Assembly: GCF_039872765.1 (NCBI RefSeq)
Contig: NZ_JBDPZC010000004.1
Coordinates: 186,001-250,000, forward strand
Length of the DNA stretch: 64,000 bases
Direction: 5' to 3'
Source: Roseateles_B flavus
Lineage (GTDB): Bacteria > Pseudomonadota > Gammaproteobacteria > Burkholderiales > Burkholderiaceae_C
The position numbers and the translations under genes were made by a program. Below, piece by piece: positions 57,995-64,000 of this stretch. Below the pieces are notes generated by a model. It had not been told where the DNA came from and did not search any database. It saw only the letters and a list, made by a program, of their open reading frames with translations. Within the stretch, counting starts at the first letter, position 1, and each line of letters starts with the position of its first letter.

Positions 57995-58891
57995 ATGAAG
58001 AAGACCCTGACTGTGCTGAGCCTGGCCCTGATGGCCGCCACGGTGGTCCATGCCGAAGACACGCTGAAGAAGATCAAGGATTCCGGCACCGTGACCATGG
58101 GCGTGCGCGAGTCCTCCGGCCTGTCCTACACCATTGGCGACGGCAAGTACGTGGGCTTCCACATCGACGTCTGCCACCACGTGCTGGAAGACGTGAAGAA
58201 GCAGCTGGGCCTGGCCAAGCTGGAGATCAAGTACCAGCCCGTGACCTCGCAGAACCGCATCCCCCTGGTGCAGAACGGCAACGTGGACATCGAGTGCGGC
58301 TCCACCACCAACAATGCCACGCGCCAGAAGGACGTGGCCTTCGCCGTGACGACCTACGTGGAAGAAGTGCGCATCGCAGTGAAGGCCAATTCGGGCATCA
58401 CCTCCATTGCCCAGCTCAACGGCAAGCATGTGGCCACCACCACCGGCACCACCTCGGTCCAGACCCTGCGCAAGCATGAGCGCGCCACCGGCGTGGACTT
58501 CAAGGAAGTCTTCGGCAAGGACCACGCCGACAGCTTCCTGCTGCTGGAATCCGGCCGCGCCGACGCCTTCGTGATGGACGGCTCCATCCTCGCCAAGAAC
58601 ATCGCCACCTCCAAGGCCCCGGCCGACTTCAAGATCGTCGGCGAGGTGCTCTCCGTCGAGCCCATCGGCATCATGATGCGCAAGGACGACCCCGCCTTCA
58701 AGAAGGCCGTGGACGACAGCATCAAGGCCATGATCAAGTCCGGCGAGCTGGCCAAGACCTACGACAAGTGGTTCCTGCAGCCCATCCCGCCGGCCGGCGC
58801 CAAGATCGGCATGCCGCTCAACGAGGCGACCAAGAACGCCTGGGCGAATCCCAATGACAAGCCGATGGAAGACTACGCGCCGAAGAAGTGA
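57995..58891 (+). CDS. Amino-acid ABC transporter substrate-binding protein (GltI-like)
   Basis: A 298-residue protein with a signal peptide (to V-V-H-A-E) and the bacterial type 3 extracellular solute-binding fold: G-V-R-E-S-S-G-L-S-Y, D-I-E-C-G-S-T-T-N-N-A-T-R, T-T-T-G-T-T-S-V-Q-T-L. This string is characteristic of GltI/AatJ glutamate/aspartate binding proteins. The permease and ATPase genes are not adjacent, so this may be an orphan binding protein. A strong terminator follows. Confidence 0.92.
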   Translation: MKKTLTVLSLALMAATVVHAEDTLKKIKDSGTVTMGVRESSGLSYTIGDGKYVGFHIDVCHHVLEDVKKQLGLAKLEIKYQPVTSQNRIPLVQNGNVDIECGSTTNNATRQKDVAFAVTTYVEEVRIAVKANSGITSIAQLNGKHVATTTGTTSVQTLRKHERATGVDFKEVFGKDHADSFLLLESGRADAFVMDGSILAKNIATSKAPADFKIVGEVLSVEPIGIMMRKDDPAFKKAVDDSIKAMIKSGELAKTYDKWFLQPIPPAGAKIGMPLNEATKNAWANPNDKPMEDYAPKK

Positions 58892-58915
58892 TCGGGGCTT
58901 CGGTCTGATTGGAAG

Positions 58916-58941
58916 GGCGGTCCGGAGGGGCCGCCTTTTTT
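58916..58941 (+). terminator. Rho-independent terminator
   Basis: GGCGG pairs with CCGCC through a short G/C-rich middle and is followed directly by TTTTTT, 24 bp after the substrate-binding protein stop. Confidence 0.82.
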
Positions 58942-58954
58942 GTTTGTGGGTTGA

Positions 58955-58966
58955 GGGGGGGGGGGG
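58955..58966 (+). repeat. 12-bp G homopolymer
   Basis: An uninterrupted run of 12 G lies between the terminator and the TPR island. It is prone to slippage or sequencing error. No coding frame depends on it. Confidence 0.9.
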
Positions 58967-59021
58967 AGGCGGCTTTAGGCTGGTTGCAGCCGCCCGGATC
59001 CGGCAGTCGAGCGGCTGCAAA

Positions 59022-59034
59022 GTGCCCAAAGCCG
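59022..59034 (-). repeat. Dispersed repeat core CGGCTTTGGGCAC, copy 1
   Basis: The 13-bp core, with flanking similarity up to about 25 bp to copy 4, lies in the gap between the terminator at 58941 and the TPR gene. Confidence 0.6.
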
Positions 59035-59177
59035 AAGCTCGCGACCGACGGCGGAGGACCGCACGGCAGCGCTTACAGACAATCACTGTTCCAGGCTTTC
59101 GGCCACAAAGATTCCGCTCAACAGCGGAAGGAAGGCGAGACCCAACCGCTGAATCTGACAACACAGTTGGCCAGGAT

Positions 59178-61055
59178 TCACTTGAGGTTAGCCAACGCGC
59201 CGGCGAATTTCCCCATCCACTCGCTAACGCTGGCCAATAACAGCCCCTTTGCTTGCATAGTCTCCAATACTGTTACCCCTCGCGCCAACAGTCGGCGACT
59301 TTCATCAACTTCTGAACTAGGTGTGACGATGTAAGCCTTCCAATGAGCGAGCGCAACCTGGAGTTGCCAATGCGGGTTGCTCGGATCAACGCTGGCCAGC
59401 TTTTCCCGGATCGCGATAACAGCCTGGTAACTCATGAGTGCAGCGCCCTGATCCCATAGTGATTCCTGCACATCGCCGATGGTCTCGTAGCAGTTCGCAA
59501 GTTCATGCTGCCAGCGGGAATTTGCGGGGTCTGCGTTAGCCAGCGCTTGTCGAATCGGCAGGGCAGCTTGGTAACTCCTGAGCGCGGCACTCAGATCTTC
59601 CTGGGCCACTAGCAGATCGCCTATCCGTACGAGACTCAAAGCAAGGTCGCGCTGCGCGTCGATATTGCGGGCACTCGCTCTGGCCAGTTTCTCAAATATT
59701 TCGTTGGCGGCTCGATAGCTTTCAGTTGCGGCGGCGAAGTCATCTTGGGCTTGCTGAGCATTTCCGATCGCGTCGTATCGAATCGCCAAAGCACGCAGCC
59801 ACTTGGCATTGCCGGACACATCGTTGCCTTTCCTACGCAGGATATCCATTCCAGCGCGGTAGCTTTCCAACGCAGCAGTTGCGGAGCCTCGGGCCAGATG
59901 GACGTCGCCGATATGTCCGTGGCTATTCACAAGTTCCAGCTGCCATTCGGCGTCGCTCGATGATGCGTTGGTCTGCTGCTGGCAGATCTCCATGGCAGCT
60001 TGGTAGCTCGAGAGTGATGCGTCAAATTCTTCCTGTGCCAACTGCACGCCGCCGACTCGCAAGAGAAAATGAAAGAGATCTCGCTGTCTCGTTATATCGC
60101 CAGGTTCGGACTTGGCCAGCTTATTCAAGATCGTGATGCCGTCCTCGTAGCTCTGGCGCGCGAGATCTAGTTTTCCTTGAGCTTGCTGAGCATCCCCGAC
60201 CTTCAGGAGGATGAACGAGAGGATCCGCTGCCATTCCGCATTCGCGAGGCTAGAGTTTGCCAATTCAACAGCAGTGTTTCGAGCCTTGGCGTAACGCTTT
60301 AGCGCCTCGTCAGTCCGCCCCTGTACTAGCCAAGCATCGCCCGCTTGAAACAGCCACCAAATCGTCTCCGGACTTGGATGCCGGCGCAGTATGTCAAAGG
60401 CCTTTTCCAGCAACTGCGCCCCCTTGCTCCGTTCTAGGCGACTGAAAGCTACCGATGCGCGCGCCGCCGCAAAGCCCGCTGCTTCACGAAGGGAGGCGGT
60501 TGCTTTTTCCTGCTGCTTTGCAGCCTCTACTGTCGCCAAGTCTTCGGCAGCGGCGAGGTGCTTATCCGTCAACTCCAACTGACCAATCTTCCTTGCGGCA
60601 TTGGCTTTGGATACTAGCTCCCGTATGGCACTGCTGTTTACCGGGGCCTCTTGTATCCGTTGGCCGAGCAATAGATACTGCCGCGTCAACTCGCCGAAAG
60701 TATCCGGCCACTCGTCGGGAGGTATCTGCCGCCCCTTGACGGTAGCCAAGAATCCTTGCACGACGCCGAGTGACACGGCCTGCTCGTTTGCCTTGACGCG
60801 TTGGTCGGCATTAATTCGAGCTACTATCGCTTCGAGTTGCTTTACGAGCCGCTGGCCTGTGGCGTTGGCAAGGGCTTTAGCCTCCGCAGGCGTTAGCCCA
60901 ACGTTAACAGTCCCTCCAGAAAGAATGCCGATCCCAACAGAACCTGGACCACTAGCCGTGACTTGAGCGCACGTCGAGGATGGCGAAGCGCCGCAAATCC
61001 ACACCGCCAGCACAGCAAGTCGAAGCCGACGCTCATGGTGCCCAAAGGGCATCAT
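59178..61055 (-). CDS. Exported TPR-repeat protein
   Basis: The 625-residue protein has a signal peptide (to S-T-C-A-Q), then S-G-P-G-S-V-G-I-G-I-L-S-G-G-T-V-N-V, a short motif also present in the next upstream gene. From about residue 210 come at least nine tetratricopeptide-like repeats of about 46 residues, each with A-x-x-S-Y-x-A-x(2)-I and G-D-x-x-x-A-Q-x-x-x-x-A. Such solenoids bind other proteins. GC is lower than in the flanks. The ATG (61055) overlaps the stop of the small membrane gene (TAATG), so the two are coupled. No enzymatic domain is seen. Function is unknown; the form recalls TPR halves of caspase-like or NACHT-linked systems, but no such effector domain is present. Confidence 0.8.
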   Translation of the reverse strand: MMPFGHHERRLRLAVLAVWICGASPSSTCAQVTASGPGSVGIGILSGGTVNVGLTPAEAKALANATGQRLVKQLEAIVARINADQRVKANEQAVSLGVVQGFLATVKGRQIPPDEWPDTFGELTRQYLLLGQRIQEAPVNSSAIRELVSKANAARKIGQLELTDKHLAAAEDLATVEAAKQQEKATASLREAAGFAAARASVAFSRLERSKGAQLLEKAFDILRRHPSPETIWWLFQAGDAWLVQGRTDEALKRYAKARNTAVELANSSLANAEWQRILSFILLKVGDAQQAQGKLDLARQSYEDGITILNKLAKSEPGDITRQRDLFHFLLRVGGVQLAQEEFDASLSSYQAAMEICQQQTNASSSDAEWQLELVNSHGHIGDVHLARGSATAALESYRAGMDILRRKGNDVSGNAKWLRALAIRYDAIGNAQQAQDDFAAATESYRAANEIFEKLARASARNIDAQRDLALSLVRIGDLLVAQEDLSAALRSYQAALPIRQALANADPANSRWQHELANCYETIGDVQESLWDQGAALMSYQAVIAIREKLASVDPSNPHWQLQVALAHWKAYIVTPSSEVDESRRLLARGVTVLETMQAKGLLLASVSEWMGKFAGALANLK

Positions 61056-61357
61056 TACTTCACCGACTTTGAGGCAGAAGCAGCCGATTCGGGCTTCATA
61101 GGCCCGGGGCTGACTGAAATCGTGCCTCCACTCATATAGCCGACGCCTATACCAGGTCCAGACACTGTGACGCTGGCAGCAACCTGAGGCGCGATGACGG
61201 CAGGGGCACTGGGCGCCGTCACTGGCTTAACTGGCTCGGGCTTGGGGTTGAAATGACTGTACCAGGCATAAGCCGCTCCGCTGATTGCAACAAGAGCACC
61301 GACCGTAGCTACCCAGGGGGGCGTGCTTGAACTCGGGGCGATCTTTTTCGAAGCCAT
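61055..61357 (-). CDS. Small single-pass membrane protein, coupled to the TPR gene
   Basis: From ATG 61357 the protein has 100 residues: a short Ser/Pro-rich head, one transmembrane helix (V-A-T-V-G-A-L-V-A-I-S-G-A-A-Y-A-W-Y), a Pro/Ala-rich linker, and S-G-P-G-I-G-V-G-Y-M-S-G-G-T-I-S-V, which matches the motif near the start of the TPR protein. A frame open to 61627 exists, but its first 90 codons overlap a dispersed repeat and look non-coding. The shared glycine motif suggests that the two proteins assemble together. Confidence 0.6.
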   Translation of the reverse strand: MASKKIAPSSSTPPWVATVGALVAISGAAYAWYSHFNPKPEPVKPVTAPSAPAVIAPQVAASVTVSGPGIGVGYMSGGTISVSPGPMKPESAASASKSVK

Positions 61358-61550
61358 ACCGCAATACCCCCTCAGCGTTGCGCCGATTATTTGACGCAAT
61401 GTTAGGACACCATGGTCCTCCCCTGAACACCTTTGCTCAGCAAGGGAGATGACATCTTGGAATACCTTGGATCTATCCGGACAGCACAGAGGTGCCAGAC
61501 TACAACCTTTAGTGAACTTCAGCGTGCAGGCACCTGCTGCCACCGGGTCA

Positions 61551-61572
61551 ACTTCGGCTTTGGGCACATTGC
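61551..61572 (+). repeat. Dispersed repeat, copy 2
   Basis: These 22 bp are identical to 63255-63276 and contain the core CGGCTTTGGGCAC. Confidence 0.65.
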
Positions 61573-61606
61573 TGGGCCTCGGTTCAGTATCCTCGTCGGC
61601 AGCTTC

Positions 61607-61619
61607 GTGCCCAAAGCCG
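61607..61619 (-). repeat. Dispersed repeat core, copy 3
   Basis: The core is inverted relative to copy 2, from which it is separated by 34 bp, so the two could form a large stem-loop. Confidence 0.5.
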
Positions 61620-61842
61620 TAGCTCATCGAACCTCAGCACCAGGCTTGGATGCGGTCGATCGACTAGGAGCAATAGACCGGGCACTTGTCGACCTGCTTT
61701 AGCCCTACTGGGCATGAACGGGACGGCGCCCTCCGCGAGTGGCTGAATACCTTACTTCCGCTCAACGGCGGTGATGGCGCTATCCCCGACGAACTCCCTC
61801 AGCACAGAAGACGAGATGAGTCATTGAAGCCGGCCCATTCCC

Positions 61843-62838
61843 TCAAAGCGGCGAATCTATCTGCTCGATATCTGTTCGCTGATAAGTTTCGCTGATCAGT
61901 TCAGCTCGAATCGGAATCTGTCGATCCGCCGGACTCTGCAGAAAATTGCTCAGCGTCATGTTCTCTTCGACCTCGCCAAAGACGTTTTCTAGGTCGACAA
62001 CACAGTCAATAACCACGAAGCCAAATACCGGGGTCTGAAGCAACCCTTTCACCACTGAGACATTTAACTCACTCAGCGATCTTGGGGGGATTTTCCAAGT
62101 GAATTTCTCGGTTGTTGTGTAATCCTCAGAAAAAACCTGCGTGTTCGTTTTCGTCAGATCAAATGAATTCTTCTGTAAAAGATCCGCGTTGATTCTCGCG
62201 TCTCCTAAAGGTACGTTAAACGCAACCTTCAAATCGTTGGATCCTGTAATTCTTTGCGTCCATTGCGCAGTCTCTGATCGCCTCGTAGTCAAGGTAACGC
62301 TGTAGTCCCATTTCTTTTCTTTGTCCGTCGCATTTTTGAACGACTTAACGGTTCTTTCTACTTTGCCTGGAATTACCTTCGACTGGTCGATTGCAACATC
62401 CGCAATTCCTTGCTGCAAGACCACCAACTTGGTCGCGACTACCTTCGCCGGCCCGCCGAAGCGATGGACTTTCGTCCAGAGCTGTTTTATTTGAGCCTCT
62501 GTCTCAGCGCCAATGACCAAGGACCTGGTATCGCCTGTTGACCTCGTTCGAGTACGACTCACCTTGCGCGCACCAAATAAGTCGACGCTTAGCGTTTCGC
62601 CCTCGCGGAGGAGAGATGGTCCTCGTTCCTTTACAACTTCGGGATCGTTAGCAGACTGCGCCACCCAAGAAACTAGGCCGTCACCATCCTCATTCGCCTC
62701 TATTTCGAAATGGCGTTGTTCCCCTGGATTCAATCTCTCGGCGTCAATTACCAAGTTCTGATCGTAGTCAAAGTTATCTCGAACCCACAAGAAAATATCT
62801 TCATGATCTTCATTTGCCACATAAACTTTGATTTTCAT
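61843..62838 (-). CDS. Putative aerolysin/ETX-MTX2-like beta-pore-forming protein
   Basis: The 331-residue protein starts at ATG 62838, with GGGAG 5 bp upstream (an ATG at 62850 is worse placed). Residues 1 to about 95 look like a beta-sandwich (I-K-V-Y-V-A-N-E-D-H-E-D-I-F-L-W-V, E-Q-R-H-F-E-I-E-A). The rest is rich in Ser/Thr and alternates in long strands (W-D-Y-S-V-T-L-T-T-R-R-S-E-T-A-Q-W-T; V-A-F-N-V-P-L-G-D-A-R-I; then T-W-K-I-P-P-R-S-L-S), as in the membrane domain of aerolysin, epsilon-toxin and MTX2. No signal peptide is seen. Codon use and GC are lower than in the chromosome. The family call is by pattern only; a structural beta protein of another kind is possible. Confidence 0.5.
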   Translation of the reverse strand: MKIKVYVANEDHEDIFLWVRDNFDYDQNLVIDAERLNPGEQRHFEIEANEDGDGLVSWVAQSANDPEVVKERGPSLLREGETLSVDLFGARKVSRTRTRSTGDTRSLVIGAETEAQIKQLWTKVHRFGGPAKVVATKLVVLQQGIADVAIDQSKVIPGKVERTVKSFKNATDKEKKWDYSVTLTTRRSETAQWTQRITGSNDLKVAFNVPLGDARINADLLQKNSFDLTKTNTQVFSEDYTTTEKFTWKIPPRSLSELNVSVVKGLLQTPVFGFVVIDCVVDLENVFGEVEENMTLSNFLQSPADRQIPIRAELISETYQRTDIEQIDSPL

Positions 62839-63676
62839 GATCGCTCCCATGTTGCTGATCCGATGCAGATTGGCAAACCGCAGCCTGTGCTTTCCACGCT
62901 CCCTTGTACCGCAATCGGCCCACCTGCCGCAATAGTGTCCTCTTGCATGAACTTCACCCCCGATGCTTCGAACTTGCCCACCGCGCTGTGCAAGTTCCCA
63001 ACTCGGTCGGGATGGCCCTTGTTGGCATTTCAGTGCTGCACAGCAGCAAGCCGAGCCGATGCAGTACCAACGCCAATACGGCGCTGTTTAGTATCGAGAG
63101 CGGTGCATCCTTGCTAGCTCGGTAAACGAACGCAACAGTTAAGGCTTGTGCGACACCTGCCCTCACGAGCAGGCAATCGCCCGCGTCACTGCGTCCGGGC
63201 AGGTGTTGCAGAAGCATCGATCGCTGCAGTGGCGCCCGTCAAGCCTGGAGTCGGACTTCGGCTTTGGGCACATTGCAGCCAAATAGACACCGACCGCGAC
63301 CACCAGCAACCGCTGCATTGCCGCCCATCTCGCATTTGCCGCACACCGGCCAGTCGAGCCATCCAACAGCCGGTGATCCACTCAATGCCGACTTGCAGCC
63401 GGATGGATTTCCAACGCGGCGCAAGTGGGCTTCCCAAAGGCTGACGTCGGCGGGCATCCGTTGATGGCCGAGACCGGTCTACAGCTTCAGCCCTGGCCAC
63501 CCGACCGCCCCCGCTCCACCGCAACCACCTCCACACAGCCCGCTCACCAAGCTGGTCGCGGGTGTCTACCGTAGGGCCCACTGCGCGGGTGCCGCTGAAC
63601 GCCATCGCCCTGGCTCATCGGTCACGACCTCGGTGAGCCGGGAGGCCTCCGCCCGCTTTTGGGACAATACGCCCCC
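62839..63676. other. Gene-free stretch before pyrC
   Basis: Short frames on both strands of these 838 bp lack coding character. The region holds one copy of the dispersed repeat (63255-63276) and ends with the pyrC upstream region, where GGGACAATAC lies a few bases before the ATG. No RNA gene is evident. It may be decayed mobile DNA. Confidence 0.5.
63255..63276 (+). repeat. Dispersed repeat, copy 4
   Basis: These 22 bp are identical to 61551-61572 and share about 25 similar bp with the copy at 59022. Confidence 0.65.
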
Positions 63677-64000
63677 ATGAGCACCCCCGCCCCCCTCACC
63701 GAACTCACCATCACCCGCCCCGACGACTGGCATCTGCACGTGCGTGACGGCGCCGCCATGCAGAGCGTGGTGCCCTACACGGCCCGCCAGTTCGGCCGCG
63801 CGATCATCATGCCGAATCTGCGCCCGCCGGTGACCACCGCCGCGCAGGCCGCGGACTACCGCCAGCGCATCCTGGCCGCCGTGCCCGCGGGCGTGAGCTT
63901 CGAGCCGCTGATGACGCTCTATCTCACGGACAACACGCCGCCCGAGGAGATCGCCGCGGCCAAGGCCGCAGGCGTGGTGGCGCTGAAGCTCTACCCGGCC
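63677..64000 (+). CDS. pyrC: Dihydroorotase PyrC, partial
   Basis: The first 108 codons are present; the gene runs off the right edge. The N-terminus has the metal-binding D-D-W-H-L-H-V-R-D-G of class II dihydroorotases, then Y-T-A-R-Q-F-G-R-A-I-I-M-P-N-L-R-P-P-V and L-M-T-L-Y-L-T-D-N-T. The enzyme closes carbamoyl-aspartate to dihydroorotate in pyrimidine synthesis. It marks the return to housekeeping chromosome after the low-GC island. Confidence 0.95.
   Translation, partial: MSTPAPLTELTITRPDDWHLHVRDGAAMQSVVPYTARQFGRAIIMPNLRPPVTTAAQAADYRQRILAAVPAGVSFEPLMTLYLTDNTPPEEIAAAKAAGVVALKLYPA

Larger units (their letters stand above)
61358..61842. other. Gene-free stretch with two dispersed repeat copies
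   Basis: No convincing gene is seen in these 485 bp. They contain two inverted copies of the CGGCTTTGGGCAC repeat (61551-61572 and 61607-61619) and must include the promoter of the small membrane/TPR operon. No tRNA or terminator is evident. Confidence 0.5.

Noticed and set aside
61358..61627. N-terminal extension of the small membrane protein
   Set aside because: The extra codons translate a dispersed DNA repeat and lack coding features; the ATG at 61357 starts the plausible protein.
62839..63676. RNA genes (tRNA, rRNA fragments) in the gap before pyrC
   Set aside because: No cloverleaf or conserved rRNA stretch could be recognised by eye; small frames there lack coding character.

Overview
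The DNA is GC-rich, and its gene content (a FadE/FadJ/thiolase operon with DUF2147 and DUF4442 neighbours, Atm1-type ABC transporter, PyrC) points to a betaproteobacterium of the order Burkholderiales. The genus cannot be fixed from the sequence alone. Two lower-GC patches (about 39.5-41.0 kb and 59.2-63.3 kb) look like acquired material inside an otherwise uniform chromosome.

Positions 1-37.3 kb form one specialised-metabolite locus made of three transcription units. Unit A (minus, 7309 to the left edge) encodes a TonB-dependent receptor, an Asp-box (BNR) propeller protein with Cys/His clusters, a secreted CxxC thioredoxin-like protein, a LolA-like periplasmic carrier, an outer-membrane barrel, a phosphopantetheinyl transferase and a RidA-family protein. 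Unit B (plus, 7527-13748) encodes a ThDP enzyme like PigD, a fused acyl-thioester reductase/aminotransferase like PigE/TamH, and a membrane fatty-acid desaturase. Unit C (minus, 37329-13811) encodes an ABC exporter, a YtkA-like lipoprotein, a secreted DJ-1/PfpI protein, an FAAL-ACP-KS-AT-ACP polyketide synthase, a Cy-A-PCP-Cy-A-PCP-TE peptide synthetase with two cysteine-type A domains, a small membrane protein, a type II thioesterase, a second LolA-like carrier, a second ABC exporter (ATPase plus double FtsX permease), a cupredoxin and a second barrel.

The inferred route is: a fatty acid (perhaps desaturated) is adenylated by the FAAL, extended once by malonate without ketoreduction, then joined to two cysteines with heterocyclisation and released by the TE. 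This would give a beta-keto-acyl (bis)thiazoline-type lipid, a plausible metal chelator. The TonB receptor, cupredoxin, YtkA-like and Cys/His-rich secreted proteins suggest copper handling. The role of the PigD/PigE-like pair in this product is unknown and is the most novel part. The PKS reading frame is broken by a perfect 13-bp tandem duplication inside the FAAL region; removing one copy restores a 1725-residue protein, so this copy may be switched off, phase-variable, or mis-assembled.

From 37.6 to 42.6 kb lies a mixed region: a SerK/SbnI-like serine kinase homologue, a structured tandem repeat, a glycine-zipper lipoprotein, a low-GC toxin-like protein with a nuclease-type C-terminus, small unknown genes and an HNH endonuclease. 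From 42.9 to 50.4 kb is a TetR-controlled beta-oxidation operon. From 50.4 to 58.9 kb are housekeeping genes (hydrolases, enoyl-CoA hydratase, FAD oxidoreductase, acyl-CoA thioesterase, Atm1-type ABC transporter, LysR regulator, amino-acid binding protein). From 59.0 to 63.6 kb is an island with a TPR protein, a small membrane protein, a putative aerolysin-like beta-pore-forming protein and dispersed short repeats. The window ends inside pyrC.
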